Source: Cryptomeria japonica | Taxonomy: Eukaryota > Streptophyta > Pinopsida > Cupressales > Cupressaceae | DNA: 64,000 bases | Assembly (NCBI RefSeq): GCF_030272615.1 | Contig: NC_081413.1 | Coordinates: forward strand, 550,684,136 to 550,748,135 | Direction of reading: 5' to 3' | Part shown: one piece after another, positions 54,901 to 64,000 of the stretch | Layout of the letters: every line of letters starts with the position of its first letter | Numbering within the stretch: the first letter of the stretch is position 1 | The notes under the pieces: model-generated | Seen by the model: the letters and a program-made list of their open reading frames with translations, nothing else | What the model was told of the DNA's origin: nothing | Databases searched by the model: none | Translations under genes and position numbers: made by a program

Positions 54901-56206
54901 CTGGGCCTCTAAAGGATCAAGGACTTTTCACGACATAATCAAAGATGGCCACCTATTAAGTTGGAATGACATCAGACTGCTGCATAATATTCCAGATTCT
55001 CATTTGAAAACCTATTTCACTTTGAGAGATGCTTGTACCTCCCTCTGTCTCGCCAAACCATGCTCTGTTTTCTACTCCAGGTTTGTCTCTTTCAAATGGC
55101 CTGATGGTTCTGTGCTGCCTAATACCAAGACTAAGTCTATTTATTCCTTACTTGCTGATAATGAGTGTCTTTTTCCATGCTAATTCCTGCTGGGGCCTGG
55201 ATGCTAATGATGTTTCCTGGAATAAGATTTTCCACTCCCTTTGGTGCAGACCTGTGGAACCTAAGAAAAAATGCTCTTTTTGGCAATTTGTACTACATAG
55301 ACTTCCTCTCAGAATGCCTAATGGGGAGCTCTCCATCTGCTCTTCTTGCAGGTTACCTGAAACTATTATGCATATTTTTCTCGATTGTCTCTTTGCCAAG
55401 GAAGTCTAGAATATCTTTAGTATTTGTATTGGGGGTAATATTTTTGTTCATGACATTGTGACTAGGTATATTCATGGACTTAAGAAAGAAGCTAATGTTT
55501 TTTGGTCTATCTTTTCTACTGAAATTCTTTGGATCATTTAGAAATTTTGGAATAACAATGTGTTCAGTGGCAGGGACAGGTTTCTTAGTGAGTCTCTAAG
55601 GAGACTCATCACTCATGATGTTGCCTTGCAAGTTACAGTGGTCATGAGGTTTGCAAGGAAGAAATTTGAGCAGCTACTATAAGATGGATCAGTTAGAGCT
55701 TTCAGTTGGGAGATCTCGCATGGGTTCTCTTGGACATGCAGCACCAATGAGAGAACACCCTTTGAAGTAGGCCTGCATAACTTTGTCAGTGAGCTCAAGA
55801 AGTAGAGGGATACTCAAATAAATCACCAGGGCCAGGAAGTTCCTATGGCAGTACCAATAGTGCATCCCTATGTTGACCCCATATTTTGGGGCAAGGAGCT
55901 ATTCTAGACGGAGGGTCCTCAAGGCTGGACCACTTGGATTGAAACTATTGGGGACAGGGGCAATCCTGATAATGAGATATTACGATGACAGAACCTTCTT
56001 CTAATCAGCTATAGTACTGTACATGATGTGGTAGTTTATAGGTGCTGTAGTAAGTGTATATTTTTGAGCCCTGTTAGTACTTACCTGCATACTGATCTGA
56101 TATGTGTAGATGCATACTGATATGTTATACTTAACTGTAGCCATAAACTAATACTATGCAGTATTTTGTATTGAGACTTCTTTATAATTAATATAAAAAA
56201 AAAAAA
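51978..56206 (+). mobile_element. L1-type LINE, ORF2 to 3' tail, inactivated
   Basis: ORF2 begins MDLAS at 51978, with the expected Trp of SWNVRG read as TGA. The endonuclease domain follows (VWITLNY, IIGGDFNMIEEPSDKSGG at 52384-52440, LDRFYYN, and SDHHPIY near 52683). Reverse transcriptase: EKAPGP-like words at 53353, FEKAYDRIEWSF at 53742, IRQGCPLAPTIFV and the catalytic QFADDTAILVE with FADD at 54051-54062. Then comes GGLGLKDI and a zf-RVT domain at 55165-55409 (CSFWQFVLHRLPLR, CSSC, IMHIFLDC). Multiple stops, frameshifts near 53300 and 55190 and a 77-bp tandem duplication at 54466 disable it. The 3' end is an A run at 56192-56206. It acts by target-primed reverse transcription when intact. 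Confidence 0.9.
54466..54619. repeat. Perfect 77-bp tandem duplication inside LINE ORF2
   Basis: Units 54466-54542 and 54543-54619 are identical, starting GAAACTTTTTGTGGTCTGAT. A length of 77 shifts the reading frame. Confidence 0.97.
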
Positions 56207-58834
56207 ACTTAAAAAGTTAAAATTGAATGAAACTTATAAAAAATGTAAAAAGTGAATTCTAATTTTTTTTAAATTTAAAATTTGAAAAAATAAAAAAATA
56301 TTTGTGTCAATTTTTTGTTTTCTATTTTAATGCTAATTATAAAATATGATCCAAACATCAATACTACAAATTATCATACAATTAAATTTAAAAATACTTT
56401 TATATTCATCAATCTTTTAATTGTAATTGCATAAATAAATAAATAAGATTGTTGTTAAACTTTTATATTGCATAAATAAATATGGAACTACTTGTGCTCA
56501 TGATGGCTCTGCTCCTGCTTCTAGGTAAACTGGATCAACAACCGGAATAGGAAATTTATTGTTGTTAAACTTTTATATTGCATAAATAAATATATAGATA
56601 ATAAATATAAAGAAAAAATGTTAATAATTTAAAAATTCCTAATAAAAGATACATGTTTGATTAGATTAATTGTTGTGAAGAGTTCTTTTTAGACTACAAT
56701 ATAAATTTTAAAAATAAACGAACTTTCACCAATCAATGACTTATTAAACTTTTAAGGAATTACTATTAATTAGCATACACATCTCAAATATATCTATGCA
56801 TGCAAAATTTCACTCTTGAATTGTTTAATTAATATTGTTTATATTGTTATAATTTTGTGAAATATTATTTTTATTTACATTGTTCACTTTTGAAAAACCT
56901 TTTCTTATTATTACTTGTCGTAGGCAATACAATTGCATTCACTTAAGCCTAATTAATCAATTTCTAGCACCAATTAAAGTGATTATTATTTTTGTTTTCG
57001 AAATAAACTGATTAATTATATTTTTAAACTAGAAATTATTTATCTACAATATGATTAGATGAAAAAAATTGGCATCATAGGAGCAAATTTATAGGAATGA
57101 TAGATTTTATAGACTTTTTTTAGATTTCTTTATATTTAAAAAATAAATGTCTATTTTAAATATTTTTTTCATTTTTTAATATTTATTAATAATCTTGTAA
57201 ATAAAATGATTTTTCTATATAAATATATATGAATTTTAATATATTTTTCTATTGTTGAAAATATAAGTAACAACATCAGTTAACTATTGTATATGGATTT
57301 GATTCAAACCATTTAAGTTAAATAAAATAAAAATTTAAATAAATACTTAAACTATTTCATTAAAAGCATTACACAACAAATATTTCTACTAGGATACCTA
57401 TCTTTAGAGGAACGTAGGTAAAGTATGCCAAAGATATTATATTTGTTCATTATTCCACTTGAAAAATTATTATATTATAATTAATATTAAAATATTATAA
57501 GATATGATTATGTTATTATGTTTTAATATATTCTTATTATTATATTTTTATATTTCTATTAAATTGTCTACATAAGCAAAAAATTCTTTTAGTACCAAAT
57601 TATTATTATGTTATTATATTTTTATTAAACTCTTGACCAAAACAAAAAAATTATTAAGATTCATTGTTATTATTATATTATCATATCATGAGAAAAACTA
57701 CAACAAGAATCACACTCACAATATAATAAACCGATTACAATGTTTAGGCAAGAGGCCAAGGAGCTCACTACCCTTGAGTGGACTTGCAAAACTAAAATGC
57801 ACAACCTTAGGTCAAGATATAATAAGGACTTGCAAAAACTGAAGATTAATTCTTCAGGAGTTTTGATACAAAAACATCAAAAAGGTTGAACTGTAGAGAA
57901 CTGCATTCACTAGAATATTGATCACATTTCACTGTTCAAAATAAATCTCAAACTTCCTTCATCGCTGCTCTTCTATACATACGAACCTTTGTACTACTTC
58001 ACATTCGCTTCACTCAATATACACTATTAATTGTTTTATCTACTTAATCATTCCATCCTTTATATACCATTTGCAACCACAATATTATCAACAAGGTTGG
58101 CCAAAACAAGTGTTTACATGCAAAATGGTTAGACAAAAAACCAATCTCCAGGACAATACTGAAGACAATAAAACGTATGAGGGATCACACCATGTTGGCA
58201 CACCTTCCAAACACTTCGAAAATAGCTCTTATGCAACCGCATGCTACAACAACACAGACCAAAATACCATAGGTCGGCCCTAAATATCAATTCTATTAAT
58301 GTGCACCAACACAATTGATTCAATTTTCAATGCGGACCACCAAACATACTCGCAGATGACCAAAATAGCTACACAAAACATCAATATACACAAAACAACA
58401 AACCACATCACTCTAACCAACTGAAGACAGAGGAATGCAATGCATTCCTGCACACTATTACTCTGTCACCGAACCAACCAGAATTCAAACCTAAATATCT
58501 TCAACTGTAAAATGCATGAGCATATGAAATCTGGAATATGATGAGCATATATATTCATAAGTATCATACTACAATCGCATGATCATTTGACACACATCTG
58601 CCACAATTCAGACTAAAGACCTGACTGACAAACAATTCACCAGAATAGTCATACTTCATTAAATCACAACTTCAAACCATAAAGACTATCACTAGAGGTC
58701 TGGAAACACCACAATAAATCATTATTTTCCATCTCAAATGTCTACAAGCAATCTCCATACATCCACTTAAATATTTTTCATTGTCATTAAAAAATATCTA
58801 TTTTCACTTTATTATTTATATTATATAATTTTAG
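56207..58834. other. Very A+T-rich sequence, no gene
   Basis: 56210-57640 is extremely A+T-rich. The phrase TTGTTGTTAAACTTTTATATTGCATAAATAAATAT occurs twice (near 56450 and 56560). 57640-58830 is less biased but has no supported ORF. Confidence 0.5.
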
Positions 58835-59137
58835 AACGAAGGTGCTGCGCGGGGCTGTATCTGTGTTCGGCCAGGGGAAACCCTAGCCGATTTTCTTCAT
58901 GTGGCTACATTCGAGGGTAGTCTACATGTAAGGGGGGGTTCTGCTAGGTGCCAAGGGTGGCATTGGGTGTTGCATAGGTGGTGGAAAACCCTTGTTCGAG
59001 GCTGTTTCTTTTTATGTTTGTTGTCTACTAGGTGCCAAGGGTTTGGCGTTTGGGTGTGGTGTGGTGACTACGTTGGGCTTTGCCCGGGCCGGTTTTTTTT
59101 GTTTGGCTCAATGGGTGTATGCCCTTTTTCTTTTGGC

Positions 59138-60574
59138 ATGGCAGATCAAGGGGCTTCTCGAGGTGAATCTATCCTTGAGTCATCGGTTTCTTCAAATCCT
59201 CCTTTACTGCATGCATGCGATGCTGATGTTCAATCCAAACCCTTGACGGGTGATTCTTCCAAGAGTGCTTTTAAAATCAAGAAGGTTAATGGGTGCTTAG
59301 AAAGGAGCTCGGATCGTCCAATCTTGGTGATTCTACCCGATACCATCTTTTAGGAAGTCGCATATTGGAGCAATCGTGCTCTCATTTGTAAGTTTTTGGG
59401 GCTACGCCTGTCTTTGCCATTTTTAGAGTCATGGGCTCAAAAGATCTGGAGCCCGGAAGGAGACTTTGAGATCTTGGTCGCTGCGAATAATTATTTTTTA
59501 GTTGTCTTCTCTTCCATGGCTAATCGAAACAAAGTTTTTGAAGGAGGTCCATATTTCTTCAACCAGGTCGGATTGTTCATCAAACTTTGGCATGTGGGGT
59601 TTAATTCTGCTCAGGAGCTTCCCTCGCAAGTTCCAGTGTGGGTTTGTCTCCCTCGACTTCCATTAGAACGTTGGAAAAAGTGATATTTTTCACTCAATCG
59701 CTCTATTGATCGATAAACCTGTGGGATCTACATCTCAAACTCTAGATCGCAAGGTAATTTCTTTTGCTCGTATATGTGTTGAAGTTGATTTGAATAAACC
59801 TTTGCCAGATTCAATTGAGATATGTTTAGGAGCTTCTTCCTGGGTCCAGCAATTGGACTATGAAACGTTACCCTTTAGGTGCAGAATCTATCATGAGTAT
59901 GGACATTTGCAAAAGAAATGCCCCCGTTTTAATCAGTCAAGGGAGACTCCTAATGACCCTTCCAATTCTACTCCACAGGTGGATAATGGGAAGGGTCCTA
60001 TGCATGTTGAACCTTCAGACAAGGATGGTTTTACTCCTATAAAGTCTCGAAATAGGGGTAGGGGTCAGAAGAGGACTTTGAGAGACAGACAAATTGATGA
60101 GAACTTTAACTGGTTTGATGTGCTAGAAGATTTGGTACAAGAAGGAATTCCTATGGAGTTATCCTTGGGTGTTAAGGGTGCAGGCAAGGATGTTCACACG
60201 GATGGACAGAGTGATGTGCCTATCCTACCTCAAGAGAATCTTCAAGTTGGCCAAATGGATACTGAGTTGCCTTTACAACCCTCTATTGAGCCAGATCCTA
60301 ATGGGGGGTTGGCTCCTATGGGGGGGGGGGGGGGCTTACTACTAGCAAACAGGTTGTTTCTTCATTGGTGTGGACCCTTGAATCAGGAAAGAATAGCAAG
60401 GCTCCTCAAGGTCTTGGTTTGCAACAAAAATATTTAAAGAAGGGACCTGCAGAGAAGTCTTTTAAGGTAGGTCGTAAAACGGACCATGGGAAGGTGAAGT
60501 TAATGCGTGATACGTTGGTGGAATTTGGGTCAGTGAAAACCATTGACTCACATTTCTCCCAGGCTCATAAATGA
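59138..60574 (+). pseudogene. LINE ORF1: DUF4283 plus CCHC zinc knuckle
   Basis: It starts MADQGASRGE at 59138. A TAG at 59351 interrupts the frame just before the DUF4283 domain (ICKFLGLRLSLPFLESW, VFEGGPYFFNQ, LPSQVPVWVCLPRLPLERW, 59380-59680). A frameshift at about 59680 precedes the segment ICVEVDLNKPLPDSIEI. It ends in a zinc knuckle, CRIYHEYGHLQKKC, where the second Cys is Tyr. A run of 15 G at 60320-60334 shifts the frame again. The true C-terminus continues in another frame to HFSQAHK and TGA at 60572-60574. The protein would bind LINE RNA; this copy cannot make it intact. Confidence 0.85.
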
Positions 60575-63500
60575 TTGTGCTATCCTAGAATGTAAGGGGC
60601 ATGAACAGCTTCCCTAGACAAAAGGTTGTTTGCAGATTAATTGATTCTCAATCTCTTGATATTGTCTTTATTCAGGAAACTAAGCTAACAATGGATGGTT
60701 TAGCCAATTGTGCTCCTTGTGTCTGGCCCCATGGCCATTGGCAAGGAGTTGGTGCTCATGGTAGTTCGGAGGGGCTTGCTTGCTTCTGGAACTCGAGGAA
60801 GATTACCCTCTTGTGGTGGATTTCTAGCCATTCTTCCATTTCTATGGTCGCTTCTAGCTTTGAGACTAGAGAAAGATGCCTTTTCTCTAATATTTCTGCT
60901 CCCACTGATATCCCTGGTAAGTCTCATCTATGGTCTCACATCAATTTTGTTCGGTCCCTGGATCCTTTTCTCCCTTGGATTATGGCTGGTGATTTTAATG
61001 TTGTTACTAGCTTAGATGAAAAACGAGGTGGGTTAGTCAGGCTAGACCCTTCTTCAAATTTGCTCAGAGATAATATTGGCTTTTTGAACCTCATTGATGT
61101 GAAGCCAATTAATGGTGTCTTCACATGGAATAAAAGGAGAAGTGGTGTAGAAGCTATTTCAGAAAGGCTTGATAGATTTATGGTCTCATGCTACTGAGTG
61201 AATGACAGGTGGTCTACCAGCTCAAAAATTATTGATTGGAGGAGGGGCTTTGATCATTGGCCTATTAAGTTTTTTGTTGTCTCTTGTAGAATCTCCAAAA
61301 ACCCTTCTTTCAAGTTTCAATTAATGTGGTTGCGGGATCAATCTCTACAAGATCTTATGACGGACTGGTGGTATGAAGGGATGCCTGCCCATGGTAGAGC
61401 TATGTATACTTTTGGAAAGAGGCTTCAACATGTGCAATACAGGCTCAAGAGGTGGAATAAACAATGTTTTGGGAACCTACATGTTCAGAAGATGGAAGCT
61501 TAGTCTAAGTTGGACAATGTCACACGTCAAATTCGGGATCAAGGAATGACTTCTGATCTTAGTAAAGCTGAGTCCTTAGCTCTTAAGGATTTAGAAGAGT
61601 GGGAGTTGCGTGAGGATATTTTCTGGAAGCAGAAGTCTCGAGTTGATTGGCTTTAGGAAGGAGATTTAACCACAGCTTTCTTTCATAACTTTGTTAAGGC
61701 TCAAAGGTATGGGAATTCTATTACCTCTCTCGTCTCTTCGGAAGGGGTTCAACTCTCATCCAGGGAAGAAATTTCAAGGGAAGTTGTCAATTATTTTTCG
61801 AATTTGTTCACCAAAGAGGACCCCGTAGCTATGGTCGAGGAGAGGGCCATTTTGAATTGTATCCCCCCTCTAGTGTCTGTGGAGATGAATGATGCTCTCT
61901 TACATCCCATTGTGTTTCATATGAAAAAAGGTAAGGCTCCTAGCCCTGGCCCTGATGGGTTTCCAATTGAATTCTTTCAGGAATTTTGGGAGATTATAAA
62001 ATTTGATCTTCTAGCAGTGGTTCAGGAATCTCATAGGAATAAACAAATGCTAAAATCTATGAATTCTACCTTCTTGGCTCTCATTCTTAAGAAAGAGGGG
62101 GCTAATAGCTTGGATCAATTCAAGCATATTGCTCTATGTAATGTGATCTACAAGATTATCACCAAATTGATTGCTGAAAGACTCAAGCCATTTCTCTATG
62201 CTCTGATCTCTATGGAGCAAGGCAGATTTGTTGGTGGAAGACAGATTTTGGATTGTGTTCTGATAGCGATGGAGGTTATTCATTCTATGGCAATCTCTAA
62301 GGAGAAAGCTATGTTTATTAAACTTGACATGGCTAAAGCTTATGATCAGGTGAACTGGGATTTCTTACAGAAAATTCTCTTGGCCTTTAGCTTTGAAGAG
62401 GAGTGGGTGAATTGGGTTCTCAGTTGTGTGACTTCTACCTCCTTTTCCGTTCTTATTAATGGGCAACCTTCTAAGTTGTTTTGTGCCTCTCAGGGACTTC
62501 GGCAAGGGGACCCTTTATCTCCCTATTTATTCATCATGGCGGAGGGACTTGGCAAATTTATTAAATCTCAAGTGAGGCAGGGTCTTATTCAGGGCTAGAC
62601 CTAGAACAATCCTCTACCTCCCTATTCTCATCTTCGGTTTGTGGACGACACTGGTTTGATGGGCATGGCCAGAATCAATGAGGCAATAAACTTTAGGAGA
62701 GCCTTGGACATCTATTTGAGAGCTTCAAGTCAAAGAATTAATGAACATAAATCTTCCATCTATTTCTTTAATAATCCTCTGCTTATTCAAAACAAGATAG
62801 CTAGAATCCTCAGATTTCAGATTGGTTCTCTTCCCTTGATGTACCTTGGGATTCCATTGGCTTTGGGACCTCAACATAGAGATTTTTGGCAGGGAATTTT
62901 GGACAAATTTCAAAGTAAGGTTAGTCATTGGACTTACAAGTGGCTTTCTTCTGCAGGGAGAGTGATTCTCCTAAAGAATGTGGTGCAGGCTCTCCCCATT
63001 TATAGGTGTTTTGTGCAGGCTCCCCCCTCCTACTTTGTGAGAGAATTTGATGCTCTTTCTCGCCAATTTCTTTGGTCTAGCAATCCTCTTTCCTCTAAGT
63101 GGAGTTTAGTCAATTGGGAGTTTGTTTGTAGACCAAAGTATGCTGGGGGCCTCGGTCTTCGGGCTATTGCTCTTATTGTTAAGGCCTTGGCGGCCAAGTT
63201 GTATTGGAGGTGGTGCAACAATCAGAATCAAGACTAGGCTAAGATTCTAACCTACAAGTACCTTTCAGGGGCTAATAGTCATGATGTGCCCGTCTTGCTT
63301 TGACGGGCAAGAGCCTTGTACCTGGGACACTCTTAAGAAGGGAGCTCAGCTTATTAAGGAGGGTCTTTTCTGGATCTGTAACAAAGGCTCTGATGCTTTG
63401 TTTTGGCAAGACTCTTAGGATGGTCACCCTCCTATTCTTTCTAGTTTCCCGCAGCTTCAATCCCTTTGCAATATTTTTACTAATGTTGGGTGGGTTAAGG

Positions 63501-64000
63501 TGGAGAATTTTAAAATGGTTAGGCATACAAGTCAAGTGGAGGTGACTTGTTGGAAGGAGCCACATGAGTGGCCCCTGGGTGGCTCTGTTGAGGATCGTGC
63601 TGAACTAGCTAATATCTTGGAGTGTAGGTTATGCAACTCCCTTAAAGAGAGAGACACTCTAGCTTGGAGTCCCAGCCCAAAAGGAAATTTACTGTTGCTG
63701 AAGGTTATGCTTGTTAGACAGGCAATTGTATGGTATAGCAGATGTGCCTTGGTGGAAGGTATGGAACAACTCTTCTTGGCCCAAATGTAATTTTTTCTTA
63801 TGGTTGGTTGCTCAGAGGAAATGCCTCACATGGGAGAATCTTCGCAAGAGAGGTTTTCAGGGACCCTCTATTTGTGTTCTTTGTTTGCACAGTCAGGAAT
63901 GCGGCTCCCATTTGTTTTTTCTATGCCCTTTCTCTAGAGAGATCTGGCATAAGTGGTGGGTGGCATGGCAACATGCCTGCATTCATGCTACCTCTTTACT
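60571..64000 (+). pseudogene. LINE ORF2: endonuclease, reverse transcriptase, zf-RVT (decayed)
   Basis: ORF2 opens with the ATG at 60571, overlapping the ORF1 stop as ATGA. It reads MIVLS, then TAG where Trp of SWNVRG is expected. Endonuclease: IVFIQETKL, IMAGDFNVVTSLDEKRGG (60981-61030), GVFTWNKRR, LDRFMVS. Reverse transcriptase: KKGKAPSPGPDGFPIEFF (61925), FIKLDMAKAYDQVNWDF (62315), GLRQGDPLSPYLFIMAEGL (62497) and the catalytic FVDDTGLMG (62638-62664; FADD in most relatives, both Asp kept). Then MYLGIPLALGP and GGLGLRAIA follow. Past 63240 the frame breaks repeatedly, and zf-RVT words (FFLWLVAQRKCLTWENL) appear near 63790-63840. Stops at 61195, 61501, 61654 and 62596 inactivate it. Confidence 0.9.

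Larger units (their letters stand above)
58835..64000 (+). mobile_element. L1-type LINE, 5' end through ORF2, cut by right edge
   Basis: A GC-rich leader (GGTGCTGCGCGGGGC at 58841) begins abruptly after A+T-rich DNA, as at a LINE 5' end. ORF1 and ORF2 follow on the plus strand and the zf-RVT domain is still in progress at 64000. The copy is nearly full length but has many stop codons. Two LINEs in the same orientation within 13 kb are of different subfamilies (their ORF2 sequences differ strongly). Confidence 0.9.

Overview
This window looks like nuclear DNA of a seed plant with a large, repeat-filled genome, most likely a gymnosperm. That is an inference from three things: a conserved plant gene with introns of about 2.5, 13.4 and 8.1 kb, many layers of degraded retroelements, and Penelope-type hammerhead repeats of a kind reported from conifers. 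No prokaryotic features are present.

The only clearly conserved host gene is on the minus strand. Four short coding exons (49639-49736, 47106-47175, 33590-33708, 25348-25464) join in consistent phase into an internal piece of a DUF668/PSK SIMULATOR (PSI1-like) protein. Earlier exons lie beyond the right edge and later exons beyond the left edge or in unrecognised sequence. Everything from about 25 to 50 kb is therefore intron, filled with transposons. One exon's 3' splice site has been tandemly duplicated (47124-47309), which creates a competing acceptor that would lead to an in-frame stop.

Region by region. 1-5.3 kb: a minus-strand ORF of an unrecognised repeat family, a periodic 166-bp hairpin array, and an L1-type LINE 3' fragment. 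5.3-9.7 kb: a GC-rich LTR-like block, an intact 227-aa unknown ORF and a LINE-like 3' tail. 9.7-13.3 kb: hAT-related remnants, a small TRIM element and a SINE with a 16-bp target duplication. 13.3-20 kb: a truncated Ty3/gypsy element with gag, protease and reverse transcriptase, plus further LTR pieces. 20.6 kb and 47.5 kb: two related hammerhead-ribozyme-like repeats with a compensatory base change. 22.5 kb: an isolated CpG-rich block with a good splice donor. 25-50 kb: introns of the PSI-like gene with copia and gypsy solo LTRs, a fold-back TRIM (36.2-36.8 kb) and a hAT-type MITE (48.5-49.0 kb). 50.8-56.2 kb and 58.8-64 kb: two plus-strand L1-type LINEs, both decayed.

The most novel-looking object is at 44946-45279. 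It is a complete 334-bp LTR-PBS-PPT-LTR miniature retroelement whose 135-bp LTRs each contain a 72-nt tRNA-like sequence with good Pol III A and B boxes. It sits inside a solo gypsy LTR, which in turn sits in a repeated host sequence. The layout parallels Cassandra elements, whose LTRs carry 5S rRNA promoters, but here the Pol III module is tRNA-like.
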